From NCBI GenBank assembly GCA_900556485.1, contig USOX01000003.1, positions 1-64,000 of the forward strand: 64,000 nt of DNA, given 5' to 3'. Under the pieces are notes generated by a model, which made no database searches, was not told the origin of the DNA, and worked only from the letters and a program-made list of their open reading frames with translations. Numbering within the stretch: position 1 is the stretch's first letter; each line of letters begins with the position of its first letter. Shown here in pieces: positions 26,768 to 36,242 of the stretch. The translations under genes and the position numbers were made by a program. This stretch comes from an uncultured Dysgonomonas sp. (GTDB lineage Bacteria > Bacteroidota > Bacteroidia > Bacteroidales > Dysgonomonadaceae).

Positions 26768-28810
26768 TCAACGCGTAACTACAGGAAACTGCGACACACG
26801 CAATGTAGTACACCCGTATGGAATCAATGTAACCTCCTTTATAGGCTCATCACTCCATCGGGTAACAGAGAGAGGCAAAGGGCCTGTCATTTCATTATAC
26901 AACTTCCAATGCGATATAGTTCTTGCCTTTACCTTCAACTCAATTGGAGCATTTTCCAGATTCCAGTAATAATTGCTTTTGAGCTTCTCTCTATCTATTC
27001 GAACCTCGAATGCTTCATCTGCCTTATTATAGTCAAATTGAACAATTCCATAGTTCCAGTCTGTCTTAGGACGAATTTCCCAATAAGACTCTCCAAACTG
27101 TCTCACTTCATCCCCCTCATGTTGTTTCTTTATCCAATCCTCTTCTATTTTCAAACCATAAACCAATGGGCCCCTTTGCACCGAAATAGAATTCTCATAC
27201 CATGTATTATCTATTTTAATACCCATAGGCAAATGCAGCTCTACTACATCTCCCGAATTCCAATCACGGCTAATAACCTCAATGTTTCCGCCCTTAGCAG
27301 TTTTTAGCATCTGCCCGTTCACACTTATAGTACCTTCTTTACACCATGATGGAATCCTTACATGGAAAGGAAAGTTTACCGACTTCACCTTTTTGCTCTC
27401 AATATTAAGCGTAAAACGTATCTTATCATCCATCGGATAATAAGTATCCTCAAGCATCTTTACCTCAACTCCATCCTTGCCAACCTTTGCCTTCATCTCC
27501 GATGGAGAATAAACCAATGCTGCTAAGCCATTATCAGCAGTAGCATACCATAGGTTCTGAACAAACTTAGGCCAACCCTGATGCATATTAGAGAAGCAGC
27601 AAGGATATCCATTTAAAGTACCAAAAACAACATCAGTTGCCCCATGGCTCACATCTTCATAGAAATTACGTTTATGACGTGTAGCCATTACCTGATTAGC
27701 TTGTTGAAAATACTGCTTATACATAAAATCATCGGTCACCTGGGTGGGCAATGCATTAAAAGCCACTTTTTCCAGATGCTCCATATAATCCATATCTCCA
27801 GTTATCTCCACCAGTTTCTCCAGCGAATACATCATCTCTACAATGGCACATAGCTCTACGCCCTGAGTCGGATTATTTCCATGCAAACCCTCATCTCCGC
27901 CATACATACCCTGAGCCTGTCCATTATAAGTCTTTATATCAGTAAACCCTTTCTTCAATGCATCAAGATATAACTTATCGCCCGACTGCTGATAGTAAAC
28001 ACCCGGTTCTTTAATCCCCTGGGCCAGATTTACACAGTGAATAGAATTGCATCGCTGCATATCATTTGTATGCAAAAACATCTTCGTAAAATCATGCCCC
28101 TGACTATGAATAAGGTTGCCCAAATCTAAAAGAAAAGATTCACCTGTTATATTATACAACCAATACACTGCCTGAAGATTATCTCCCGACCGGTAATTTG
28201 CCCAGAAAGTCCAGTTACCTAATGGCTTTTGAGGAAGTGTTTCTAACTGATATTTAAAATACTTGCTCATAAAGGAAATCACTCGCTGATCGTTTGTAGC
28301 AGAGTAATATTGCTGCAAAATCTTTAATAAGACCATGCGAGGCCACCAATCATGCGAATTATCACGCTGAATACCCGATTCATGGGGATAATCTTTTTCC
28401 GGACCAAAAAATCCATCACTACGTTGACTCTGCAAAGCCCATTCTACCCATGGCTGCACTTTTTCCTTTAATTTATTATCATCCAGAATATAGGCAAGAG
28501 GCAATAACCCATCTATCCAATAAGGTCCCCTCTCCCATTGGTCACCATCGCCACCAAGCCAGCCATTACGCTCACCCATCACCAGAGGATACAGCTTATC
28601 CATCTGTCCGCTGGCTCCACTTCTCTGACGCTCCAGCATTTCCAATAGCCAGCCTTTAGCTTTGATGTTGCCTAATGGCAATTCCATATACGGCTTACGC
28701 ACCAAAGGATACCTGTTATTTGGATAGTTATCATTTGCTACCGCAATACCCTGTATTCCAAACAGGGACAAGATTACATATGATAAAATAATAAGAGCTT
28801 TGTTTTTCAT
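26768..28810 (-). CDS. GH127-type glycosidase (DUF1680; beta-L-arabinofuranosidase-like)
   Basis: A 680-aa secreted enzyme with a signal peptide ending near AVAND (26). The (alpha/alpha)6 barrel carries the cysteine-zinc catalytic signature of GH127: E319-x-C321 and C404-C405 (GYPCCFSN), with acidic E307 in GGDEGLHG as possible acid/base. A C-terminal beta-sandwich follows (about 480-680). GH127 enzymes cleave beta-L-arabinofuranosides; the related GH146 is also possible and the sequence alone does not decide. It stands alone without a SusCD pair or other carbohydrate genes. A TAnnTTTG box lies about 32 bp upstream. Confidence 0.85.
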   Translation of the reverse strand: MKNKALIILSYVILSLFGIQGIAVANDNYPNNRYPLVRKPYMELPLGNIKAKGWLLEMLERQRSGASGQMDKLYPLVMGERNGWLGGDGDQWERGPYWIDGLLPLAYILDDNKLKEKVQPWVEWALQSQRSDGFFGPEKDYPHESGIQRDNSHDWWPRMVLLKILQQYYSATNDQRVISFMSKYFKYQLETLPQKPLGNWTFWANYRSGDNLQAVYWLYNITGESFLLDLGNLIHSQGHDFTKMFLHTNDMQRCNSIHCVNLAQGIKEPGVYYQQSGDKLYLDALKKGFTDIKTYNGQAQGMYGGDEGLHGNNPTQGVELCAIVEMMYSLEKLVEITGDMDYMEHLEKVAFNALPTQVTDDFMYKQYFQQANQVMATRHKRNFYEDVSHGATDVVFGTLNGYPCCFSNMHQGWPKFVQNLWYATADNGLAALVYSPSEMKAKVGKDGVEVKMLEDTYYPMDDKIRFTLNIESKKVKSVNFPFHVRIPSWCKEGTISVNGQMLKTAKGGNIEVISRDWNSGDVVELHLPMGIKIDNTWYENSISVQRGPLVYGLKIEEDWIKKQHEGDEVRQFGESYWEIRPKTDWNYGIVQFDYNKADEAFEVRIDREKLKSNYYWNLENAPIELKVKARTISHWKLYNEMTGPLPLSVTRWSDEPIKEVTLIPYGCTTLRVSQFPVVTR

Positions 28811-28841
28811 GCTTTATTTTGTTTTAATTTAGACTCCGACA

Positions 28842-28849
28842 AATATATA
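28842..28849 (-). promoter_or_regulatory. -7 box of GH127-type gene
   Basis: TATATTTG on the minus strand matches TAnnTTTG. Confidence 0.5.
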
Positions 28850-29359
28850 GTAAAAGAATTTTTATAAAGTAACCATCTATGCAATTGGCATATTTATATA
28901 CTACTTTGTCACACTTAGAAACCATAACATCCCACAAACAATAAAAAGTAACAATACAGCTCAAAGCACAAAATACTATTCACCTAAAAATCAGAATTAT
29001 ACATTTAAAAAGTGACAAAAGTGACACTTTTTTGGTTATTTTTTACCCTGTTACTTTTTTTAGTTCAATTCGTTTGCTGATACTGTAGTATAGATAAAAT
29101 TATAAATACAACTTGTTACTTTTTCCATTACTATTGGTAAAAAATCTATAATACTTCCTTTATCTTAAGATTCTAAAATTAGGATTAACCCCATAATATA
29201 AAAGTAAATCTTTCATTTTCCAGAATACAGTATTTACTATTCAATAATTAACAAAAGACGTTCATATTTATAAAAAACTGCTAATAATGAACATCAGAAT
29301 ATATACTTTAAAAAGAAAGTTCTAATTTTAACAACTCAATACATTAATGCAAAACACTC
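28850..29359. other. Long intergenic region with a TTTTGTCACTTTT motif
   Basis: About 510 bp between divergent genes, very AT-rich. At 29007-29026 it holds a one-base variant of the 20-mer at 5287-5306. The rest shows no gene or stable structure by eye. Confidence 0.45.
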
Positions 29360-30367
29360 ATGTTAATGAAAAAAATAATTTTACTATTACTGCTATCATT
29401 TTCTATTCTTTCCATTCAAGCCCAAAAAGATCATTCCAGAGCCGAAACATTGCTTTACCAAGCCATAGCCGCCGAAGGTAATGGAGCCACTCTCGAACAA
29501 ATGAGTGCCCTATATGAGCAAATCTTACAAATAGACCCCGAATATCCGAACATCTATTACGCATGGGCTGTTTCCCTGGGTACCAGGGCTAAAGAAAAAG
29601 ATGATGAACAATTATACCGTCAGTCGTTCGAAAAGCTCGAAAAAGCGCTGGAAATAGACTCTGCGTACATCGGAGCATATCACCTATGGGGCATCTATCT
29701 GGCTGAACTGGCAAATTCAAAAAAAGACAGTGAACTTTTCGAAGAAAGTATCGAAAAACTAAGAAAAGCCACCGAGCTTAAACCCGATTATATAGAAAGT
29801 TATTGCCTGCTGGGTGGATTCATGGCCGAGTATGCTAAATTTAAAGATCATGATCCTTCTTTATACAAGCAAAGCTTTGAAATTTTCCAAAAATCGGAAG
29901 AAATACAACCCGGATACGACAATACTAATATCTTATGGGCTTCAGCTTTAACTCAGTTAGCTGATACCAATAATGATATATCATTATATAAAGAAAGCAT
30001 CAAGAAATACGAAAAAGTTATTGATAATGGTATCAACCTGCTTGATGCTAATAACGGTAAAGGGTACTCCTATCTCAGGCTTGGTAAAGCAGAAAAAAAT
30101 CTGCATAAATACAAATCACAAATAGAATCCTCATTCCATCAGGCCGAACAACTAAACAGCCAATCGGCAGCATACAATCTGGCATGTTATTATTCCCTGA
30201 TAAAAGAAAACGACAAGGCAATACTTTGGTTAGAGAGGTCAATTAACCGAAATTATCATATGAAAATGAGCGTACTAACCAAAGACAGAATCGAAAAAGA
30301 CGAAGATTTCGACAATATACGCAAAGACAAAAGATACAAGAAACTGCTAAATCAGTATTTCAAGTAA
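29360..30367 (+). CDS. Secreted TPR-repeat protein
   Basis: A 335-aa periplasmic protein with a signal peptide ending near IQAQKD (about 22). The start may be M3 (MKKIILLLLL, 29366). Six or so TPR-like helical pairs follow, with units such as YPNIYYAWAVSLG, YIGAYHLWGIYLAELA and YIESYCLLGGFMAEYA spaced about 45 residues apart. The C-terminus (NLACYYSLIKENDKAILWLERSI) is the TPR-end motif common in Bacteroidetes. It probably mediates protein contacts; the partner is unknown. It precedes pheS, which has its own promoter. Confidence 0.8.
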   Translation: MLMKKIILLLLLSFSILSIQAQKDHSRAETLLYQAIAAEGNGATLEQMSALYEQILQIDPEYPNIYYAWAVSLGTRAKEKDDEQLYRQSFEKLEKALEIDSAYIGAYHLWGIYLAELANSKKDSELFEESIEKLRKATELKPDYIESYCLLGGFMAEYAKFKDHDPSLYKQSFEIFQKSEEIQPGYDNTNILWASALTQLADTNNDISLYKESIKKYEKVIDNGINLLDANNGKGYSYLRLGKAEKNLHKYKSQIESSFHQAEQLNSQSAAYNLACYYSLIKENDKAILWLERSINRNYHMKMSVLTKDRIEKDEDFDNIRKDKRYKKLLNQYFK

Positions 30368-30402
30368 AAACGCAGGATTCTGTAACTGATAGCTGCTTTC
30401 TG

Positions 30403-30433
30403 TTGATTGATAAAAAAGAAAAGTGTATTTTTG
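30403..30433 (+). promoter_or_regulatory. pheS promoter
   Basis: TTG (30403-30405), a 20-nt spacer and TATTTTTG (30426-30433) fit the Bacteroidetes consensus, about 60 bp before pheS. Confidence 0.6.
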
Positions 30434-30493
30434 TACTCATTTTATAAGATAAAGTATAAAAAATTGGGTCTCAGACCTCATTGTAATTGACAT

Positions 30494-31513
30494 ATGATTG
30501 ACAAGATTAATAAATTACTGTCCGAAATCGACAATCTTAAAGCCAAATCGGCAGAAGAAGTTGAGTCTCTGCGTATCAAGTATTTGAGCAAAAAAGGAGA
30601 AATTTCTGAATTGATGAACGATTTCAGAAATGTAGCTGCCGACCAGAAACGCGAAGTAGGTATGAGGCTTAATGAGCTTAAAATAAAAGCTCAGGATCGT
30701 ATCAACAGCCTGAAAGAATCTCTCGAAAATACTCAGGCAGGAGATGATACTATCGACCTCACACGTACAGCTGCACCAATAGAACTTGGAACGCGCCACC
30801 CACTATCCATTGTAAAAAAAGAAATCTGTGATATCTTCCGTCGTTTAGGATTCTCTATTGCAGAGGGACCCGAAATAGAAGACGACTGGCATGTATTTTC
30901 TTCCCTCAACTTTGCGGAAGATCATCCTGCACGCGATATGCAAGACACATTCTTCATTGCACGCGATCCCGAAATTGTATTGCGTACACACACCTCATCG
31001 GTACAGACCCGTGTAATGGAAAAACAAGAACCGCCTATTCGCATTATTTGTCCGGGACGCGTATATCGCAACGAAGCAATATCATATCGTGCACACTGCT
31101 TTTTCCATCAGGTAGAAGCCTTATATATAGACAAGAATGTATCGTTTGCTGACCTTAAGCAAGCACTGCTATTCTTTGCTAAAGAAATGTTCGGAGCCGA
31201 TACTAAAATACGTCTGCGCCCATCTTATTTCCCTTTTACTGAGCCTAGTGCCGAAATGGATATATCTTGTAATATATGCGGAGGAAAAGGTTGTCCATTC
31301 TGTAAATATACAGGTTGGGTAGAAATCCTTGGATGTGGCATGGTAGACCCTAATGTGTTAGAAAACTGCGGCATCGACAGCAAAGTATACACAGGATATG
31401 CCTTGGGGATGGGAATAGAACGCGTTACCAACCTCAAATACAGGGTAAAAGACCTTCGCTTATTCTCCGAAAACGATAAACGTTTCCTTGAACAATTCGA
31501 AAGTGCACATTGA
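30494..31513 (+). CDS. pheS: Phenylalanine--tRNA ligase alpha subunit
   Basis: The catalytic subunit of the alpha2beta2 synthetase. The 339 aa match the family. An N-terminal coiled coil (1-85) that contacts tRNA is followed by the class II core: motif 2 FHQVEALYID, the phenylalanine pocket near FTEPSAEMDI and motif 3 GYALGMGIERVTNLKY. The cysteine cluster CNICGGKGCPFC is normal for bacterial PheS. pheT is not adjacent. A strong terminator follows 28 bp after the stop. Confidence 0.97.
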   Translation: MIDKINKLLSEIDNLKAKSAEEVESLRIKYLSKKGEISELMNDFRNVAADQKREVGMRLNELKIKAQDRINSLKESLENTQAGDDTIDLTRTAAPIELGTRHPLSIVKKEICDIFRRLGFSIAEGPEIEDDWHVFSSLNFAEDHPARDMQDTFFIARDPEIVLRTHTSSVQTRVMEKQEPPIRIICPGRVYRNEAISYRAHCFFHQVEALYIDKNVSFADLKQALLFFAKEMFGADTKIRLRPSYFPFTEPSAEMDISCNICGGKGCPFCKYTGWVEILGCGMVDPNVLENCGIDSKVYTGYALGMGIERVTNLKYRVKDLRLFSENDKRFLEQFESAH

Positions 31514-31541
31514 GATAGAAATAATATTAGTATATAGATCA

Positions 31542-31570
31542 AAGAGGGTGTTTTAATACCCTCTTTTTTA
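31542..31570 (+). terminator. Terminator of pheS
   Basis: AAGAGGGT pairs with ACCCTCTT around an 8-nt loop, then T follows. Confidence 0.85.
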
Positions 31571-31773
31571 TTCTCTCTCTGTCATTGATACACTTCGTCC
31601 CATCGAACGATGTTTCTGAATGTGATAAAGAATCCCTTATCTCTCAAGAGATGTTTCCTTTACTACCGCACTAATCCTTTTAAGTGATCAATTAAATAAA
31701 ACGACAGCATAGGCAAGCATTGATACTAACTATGATCACATAAAATCATTCTATATAATACTCACTAAGAATA
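31571..31773. other. Intergenic DNA with a probable degenerate repeat
   Basis: No gene is visible. AATCCCTTATCTCTCAAGAG (31630-31649), then ATGTTTCC, resembles dispersed intergenic phrases I recall from other Bacteroidetes; only one copy occurs in the window, so this rests on memory. Confidence 0.3.
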
Positions 31774-31805
31774 TTTGCTATTAGCAAATAAATATATTAT
31801 CTTTG
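31774..31805 (+). promoter_or_regulatory. Promoter of DUF6132-thioredoxin operon
   Basis: TTTG (31774-31777), a 20-nt spacer and TATCTTTG (31798-31805) lie 28 bp before the first start. Confidence 0.75.
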
Positions 31806-31833
31806 TATAAGTCAAAAATAAAATAGATTCAAG

Positions 31834-32043
31834 ATGGATAATATTATAAAAAGAATAAAAAAGAACTGGCTTTATTTACTAGGAGCAATAATAGGCGGTA
31901 CAGGAGGTTATCTCTATTGGTTTTATATCGGATGTAGTAGCGGAACATGCCCTATCACAGCATCACCTACTATGAGCATCATTTGGGGGACAATAATGGG
32001 AGCACTTATATTTGGTTTCTTTACTAAGGACAAACAAAAGTGA
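31834..32043 (+). CDS. DUF6132 small membrane protein
   Basis: A 69-aa inner-membrane protein with two transmembrane helices (about 13-31 and 47-63) joined by a loop with the conserved cysteines GCSSGTCPI. This matches the DUF6132 family, whose role is unknown. The two cysteines face the same side as a possible thiol pair. The thioredoxin lipoprotein starts 8 bp downstream, which suggests shared thiol or sulfur chemistry; that is inference. Confidence 0.8.
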   Translation: MDNIIKRIKKNWLYLLGAIIGGTGGYLYWFYIGCSSGTCPITASPTMSIIWGTIMGALIFGFFTKDKQK

Positions 32044-32050
32044 TGTATAT

Positions 32051-32524
32051 ATGAAAAAAACACTATTAGTACTCTTTTTAGGAGTAACTATTTTAAGCTC
32101 ATGTGTTGGGCAAACAAAAAATGAGAATAAATTAAAACAAACAACAAAAACAGAAAATAAAATGAATACAATACAATTAACTAAAATAGATTTTTTAGCC
32201 AAAATAGCTAATTATGAAGCCAATCCCAACGAATGGAAATATCTAGGGGACAAGCCGGCATTAATAGATTTTTATGCTGATTGGTGTGGTCCATGCAAAG
32301 CAATCGCCCCTACTTTAGAAGAGCTAGCTAAAGAATACAAAGACGACATCTACATATACAAAGTAAACACAGAAGAAGAACAAGAACTGGCAGCATTGTT
32401 TGGCATCAGAAGTATACCCAGCCTGTTATTTGTACCGATGGACGGACAGCCACAAATGGCTCAGGGTGCTGCACCTAAACCTGAACTAAAAAAAGCAATA
32501 GAACAGATATTATTAAATAAATAA
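32051..32524 (+). CDS. Thioredoxin-fold lipoprotein
   Basis: A 157-aa protein. I place the start at 32051 (MKKTLLVLFLGV), which opens a lipoprotein signal with lipobox LSSC. A flexible Lys/Asn/Thr-rich linker precedes the thioredoxin domain, which has the redox motif WCGPCK and the cis-proline region IRSIPSLLF. It is probably anchored facing the periplasm, where it would reduce or exchange disulfides. It is paired with a cysteine-containing DUF6132 membrane protein that might pass electrons or thiols. Confidence 0.88.
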   Translation: MKKTLLVLFLGVTILSSCVGQTKNENKLKQTTKTENKMNTIQLTKIDFLAKIANYEANPNEWKYLGDKPALIDFYADWCGPCKAIAPTLEELAKEYKDDIYIYKVNTEEEQELAALFGIRSIPSLLFVPMDGQPQMAQGAAPKPELKKAIEQILLNK

Positions 32525-32669
32525 TACGAAAGTTTGCATAAAAACTTAGAGGGATTGAACATTGATAAAATGCCAATCCCCCTAAAATTATATATAAAAA
32601 AGAAGCCCTGCACTATAGAGTTAACAGGGACTTCCAAAGCAACTATAATAAAAAAACACTAGATTTAGC

Positions 32670-33728
32670 TCACGCTAAAGTTATCTTTTTATCAAGATAT
32701 ACATCTTGAATTGCATTTATAAGTTCGATACCTTCTTTCATTGGTCGCTGAAACGCTTTACGTCCACATATCAGCCCCATGCCTCCGGCACGTTTATTCA
32801 CCACTGCTGTATACACAGCATCTTTAAGATCTGATGCTCCATGCGATTCACCTCCTGAGTTTATCAAGCCTACACGCCCCATATACCCATTAGCCACCTG
32901 ATAGCGACACAAGTCTATTGGATGATCGCTAGCAAGCTCTGTATACATACGCTCGTCCCACTTTGAGAAGTTTATAGCCTTGAAACCACCATTATTTGTT
33001 GGTAGTTTCTGTTTAACTATATCAGCTTTTATTGTAACCCCTATATGATTAGCTTGGCTTGTCATATCAGCTGATGTATGATAATCTACACCATCCTTTT
33101 TGAAATCGCTATTTCTCAGATAACACCACAAAATAGTAGCCATACCCAGTTCATGAGCATATTCAAAAGCTTCAGCTATTTCAACTATCTGCCTGCGGCT
33201 CTCTTCCGAACCAAAGTAAATTGTTGCGCCTACAGCTACAGCGCCCATATTCCATGCCTCTTTTATTGTTCCAAACAGAATTTGGTTGTACGAAGTTGGA
33301 TATGATAAAAGTTCATTATGATTTATCTTTACTACAAATGGTATTTTATGCGCATACTTGCGGGCTACCGACCCCAACACACCATAAGTAGAAGCTACAG
33401 CACTACAACCGGATTCTAATGCCAGTTTTACTATATTCTCAGAATCGAAATAAATAGGATTCGGTGCAAACGAAGCTCCGGCAGTATGTTCTATATCCTG
33501 ATCTACCGGCAGTATAGAAAGATAACCGGTATTAGCCAAACGTCCATGACCTAAAAGCTGTTGCAGACTGTTGAGCGTTGGTATATTACGGTCAGAATCG
33601 ATCCATATTTTATCTATCGCATCCGGTGATGGAGCATGGATCAACGATTTGTCGATTGTCTTACTTACGTGATTCAATAAGTATTCACTTTGATCTCCTA
33701 AAATCTGAGTAATATTTGTACTTGACAT
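32670..33728 (-). CDS. fbaB: Class I fructose-bisphosphate aldolase, FbaB type
   Basis: A Schiff-base aldolase of the archaeal/DhnA type that interconverts fructose 1,6-bisphosphate with two triose phosphates. The 352 aa and the barrel landmarks [36 protein letters not shown] and [14 protein letters not shown] fit FbaB. The catalytic lysine is likely in the VTIKAD strand. It is a single gene with a TAnnTTTG box 74 bp upstream. Confidence 0.92.
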   Translation of the reverse strand: MSSTNITQILGDQSEYLLNHVSKTIDKSLIHAPSPDAIDKIWIDSDRNIPTLNSLQQLLGHGRLANTGYLSILPVDQDIEHTAGASFAPNPIYFDSENIVKLALESGCSAVASTYGVLGSVARKYAHKIPFVVKINHNELLSYPTSYNQILFGTIKEAWNMGAVAVGATIYFGSEESRRQIVEIAEAFEYAHELGMATILWCYLRNSDFKKDGVDYHTSADMTSQANHIGVTIKADIVKQKLPTNNGGFKAINFSKWDERMYTELASDHPIDLCRYQVANGYMGRVGLINSGGESHGASDLKDAVYTAVVNKRAGGMGLICGRKAFQRPMKEGIELINAIQDVYLDKKITLA

Positions 33729-33801
33729 ATAACTTATATTTTAAAATTTCCGATATCCTCTTTTACTTGTCTCTTCTATTTGTATGTAAAACAACACAAA
33801 G

Positions 33802-33809
33802 CAAATATA
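33802..33809 (-). promoter_or_regulatory. fbaB -7 box
   Basis: TATATTTG on the minus strand. Confidence 0.5.
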
Positions 33810-34092
33810 GTTTGCACATTTTTGCTTAAATATCAAAAATCTCTTCAAAAAAATAATTAACAATCTCAACACACTAATAATACACAGATACAAACATCTA
33901 TAAATCAAAGCAATAAACACGCCAAAGCTTTAATTAAGAAATACTAATTTATTTATTAACAATTACATAAAAACACAAAAAATATCTTACTGACCCAACA
34001 CCTAATATTCTAACTGTTTATTTGAAAGAAAAATTAACACACCTCCCTTATTTATAATATGTCAAAATAACGAAAAAGCTAAAATATTTTGT
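33810..34092. other. AT-rich intergenic DNA
   Basis: This stretch of about 280 bp between divergent genes shows no gene or strong hairpin. Confidence 0.4.
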
Positions 34093-34100
34093 TATCTTTG
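34093..34100 (+). promoter_or_regulatory. -7 box of HprK/PEPCK-like gene
   Basis: TATCTTTG lies 59 bp before the start codon. No -33 TTTG is apparent. Confidence 0.5.
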
Positions 34101-34158
34101 TTTGAATCGTTAAAAAGAAGTTTCTCTTTCGTATTAATTTAACAATAGATATATCATT

Positions 34159-35892
34159 ATGTTACATGAATTTACGCTTTCCAGAGGAAGAGCAATGATC
34201 AACTTCACACTCAAATATTGTGACACAAAACAAAAATTATTGAATAGTTTTGGGTTTCGCCGTGTAGTAGAATCATTTATAAAGCAAGTCCTGAAAAAAG
34301 ACGAAGTTGTTATCTATGATCACTATATTGAACATTTTGGCAGTGACGAAGAAGTTGTAAACTCTATAATCGAAGTATTCAAACTATTAACTGTATTCGA
34401 TATAGACGAAGTTATTGCAGTAGATAATAAATACTCTAAATTCTTCGAAGATAAAGCACTGTTTATTGAAGTTACCGAACTACTCTTTGCATACTGGAAA
34501 AGGTTGGAAAGATATACAATAGTAAGAAATAACCGTGTAGGCGACGGTCTGCAAAACGTACGGTTTATTCAAGCTAACGACATGTTCAACGAACTGATAC
34601 TATCCACCGGACGCCGCATACAAGCTACAGTCAACGGACGCGAAACTAGAATATATCGCCAATCTACAGCTGGAGCAAATGCCGGGCTTACACTGAATGA
34701 AGTAAACTGGAACTGCCCCATAGAATATAAAGGCTTAGCATCAATTCCTTTCATTAGTACAGTAGTATTCCAACCACCATATATATCATACACTAAGAGA
34801 AATACCCGTGATGGTATCTTCCAGGAACACCAACAAAACCCATTAGAAAAAATCGTATTAAACGAAGACGATTGGTTTGTATTTCCTGCCAAAGTTGGCA
34901 ATATGCTTACTTTCGTATACTTCCACAAAGATTTTATGGTACACGGAATCGGTTTGGCAAACTTATTCGAACTGGCTACCGAAACAGAATATATCGGCAA
35001 AAAACCGGATATGATATATGTATTCGGATATCCTGACGGATACGAAGAAAAACGTACATTTTACTACAAAGACAAGAAAAACGATATCCTTATCGGTTAT
35101 GCAAACTATTGCGACGATATCGACTATTTCGGATACATGAAAAAAATGCTTCTTACACTACACAATGTGAAGCAAATTGAAAACAAGAGCCTGCCTATAC
35201 ACGGAGCAATGGTAAACATTGTATTGCGTAACGGAAAAGAATCTAATATCATTATTGTAGGAGATAGCGGCGCCGGAAAATCAGAAAGCCTTGAAGCATT
35301 CCGCACCTTGAACGAAAACTATATTCGCCATATGAGAGTTATCTTCGACGATATGGGTTATCTCAAAAAAGAAGAAGATGGCACTATAAAAGCATACGGG
35401 ACCGAAATCGGGGCATTTGTAAGAGTAGATGACCTTGATCCTGCTTATGCTTTCGAACAGCTGGACAAAGGAGTTTATACAAACATGGATAAAGTAAATG
35501 CACGTGTTACAATCCCTATCTCAACCTACGAAGTTATATCAAAAGGATACCCTGTCGATTATTTCTTATATGCAAACAACTATGCTGAAGCTGATAAGAA
35601 AATATCTTTATCTAACGATTTGGACTATGCAATAAAAGTTTTTGAAGACGGTGCCCGTAAAGCAAAAGGTACAACTACAGAAAAAGGTCTTGTAAAATCT
35701 TACTTTGCTAATCCTTTCGGACCTGTACAAGAACGTAAAGCTACAGAAGTACTTGTAAGAGAATACTTCAAAGACATGAAAGAAGCAGGTGTTAAAATCG
35801 GAGAAATGCATACTTCATTAGCCATCGACGGAAAAACAAAAGACGGCCCTAGAGAAGCAGCAGAAGAACTATTCACTTTGATAAACGAATAA
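34159..35892 (+). CDS. HprK/PEPCK-superfamily P-loop protein of unknown function
   Basis: A 577-aa soluble protein. The central P-loop GDSGAGKSES (368-377) is closer to HPr kinase (GDSGxGKSE) than to ATP-PEP carboxykinase (GxSGTGKT). An Asp pair follows in VIFDDMG (394-400), as in Walker B of both families. The first 340 residues do not resemble HprK or PEPCK that I recognise. The PTS protein HPr, the substrate of HprK, is not nearby and is generally absent in Bacteroidales. It is monocistronic with a promoter and strong terminator. A kinase or nucleotide-dependent switch is plausible; the substrate is unknown. Confidence 0.7.
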   Translation: MLHEFTLSRGRAMINFTLKYCDTKQKLLNSFGFRRVVESFIKQVLKKDEVVIYDHYIEHFGSDEEVVNSIIEVFKLLTVFDIDEVIAVDNKYSKFFEDKALFIEVTELLFAYWKRLERYTIVRNNRVGDGLQNVRFIQANDMFNELILSTGRRIQATVNGRETRIYRQSTAGANAGLTLNEVNWNCPIEYKGLASIPFISTVVFQPPYISYTKRNTRDGIFQEHQQNPLEKIVLNEDDWFVFPAKVGNMLTFVYFHKDFMVHGIGLANLFELATETEYIGKKPDMIYVFGYPDGYEEKRTFYYKDKKNDILIGYANYCDDIDYFGYMKKMLLTLHNVKQIENKSLPIHGAMVNIVLRNGKESNIIIVGDSGAGKSESLEAFRTLNENYIRHMRVIFDDMGYLKKEEDGTIKAYGTEIGAFVRVDDLDPAYAFEQLDKGVYTNMDKVNARVTIPISTYEVISKGYPVDYFLYANNYAEADKKISLSNDLDYAIKVFEDGARKAKGTTTEKGLVKSYFANPFGPVQERKATEVLVREYFKDMKEAGVKIGEMHTSLAIDGKTKDGPREAAEELFTLINE

Positions 35893-35912
35893 GAGTAATT
35901 TTCTATATAGAG

Positions 35913-35948
35913 AAAGGTCAATGTTAATCCATTGACCTTTTTGTTTTA
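35913..35948 (+). terminator. Terminator of HprK/PEPCK-like gene
   Basis: AAAGGTCAATG pairs with CATTGACCTTT, followed by TTGTTTT. Confidence 0.9.
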
Positions 35949-35982
35949 TTCCGATAATTTAAGATAGAATTATTACAAAAGA

Positions 35983-36010
35983 AAAGTCCACAATAATTAT
36001 TGTGGACTTT
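35983..36010 (-). terminator. Palindromic terminator of tRNA-Arg
   Basis: A perfect 28-bp palindrome (14-bp arms, 35983-35996 and 35997-36010). The minus-strand transcript continues TCTTTTG. It can fold in both directions. Confidence 0.75.
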
Positions 36011-36016
36011 CTTTTG

Positions 36017-36090
36017 TGACCCCGACAGGATTCAAACCTGTAACCTTCTGATCCGTAGTCAGATGCTCTATTCAGTTGAGCTACGGAGCC
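36017..36090 (-). tRNA. tRNA-Arg (ACG)
   Basis: GGCTCCG pairs with CGGGGTC through two G-T wobbles; D-arm GCTCAACTGA, T-arm GGTTTGAATCC and anticodon ACG in CTACGGA are present. CCA is not encoded. Confidence 0.93.
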
Positions 36091-36107
36091 ATTGCTTAAA
36101 TGCGTTG

Positions 36108-36139
36108 CAAAGGTAAGATAGTTTTAGTTATATTCCAAA
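36108..36139 (-). promoter_or_regulatory. Promoter of tRNA-Arg
   Basis: On the minus strand TTTG (36136-36139), a 20-nt spacer and TACCTTTG (36108-36115) precede the tRNA by 17 bp. Confidence 0.8.
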
Positions 36140-36242
36140 CTTTGTACAGCTTTTTTTATAAAAAATTTAGCATCTATAAAGGCTTTCAGACTATCTCCCT
36201 GATTATTTGATTTTTAACAAATAAGAAAACTAAACACAAATA

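Noticed and set aside
31262..31320. Cysteine cluster in PheS as an unusual zinc site
   Set aside because: The CxxCxGxGCxxC pattern is normal in bacterial PheS.
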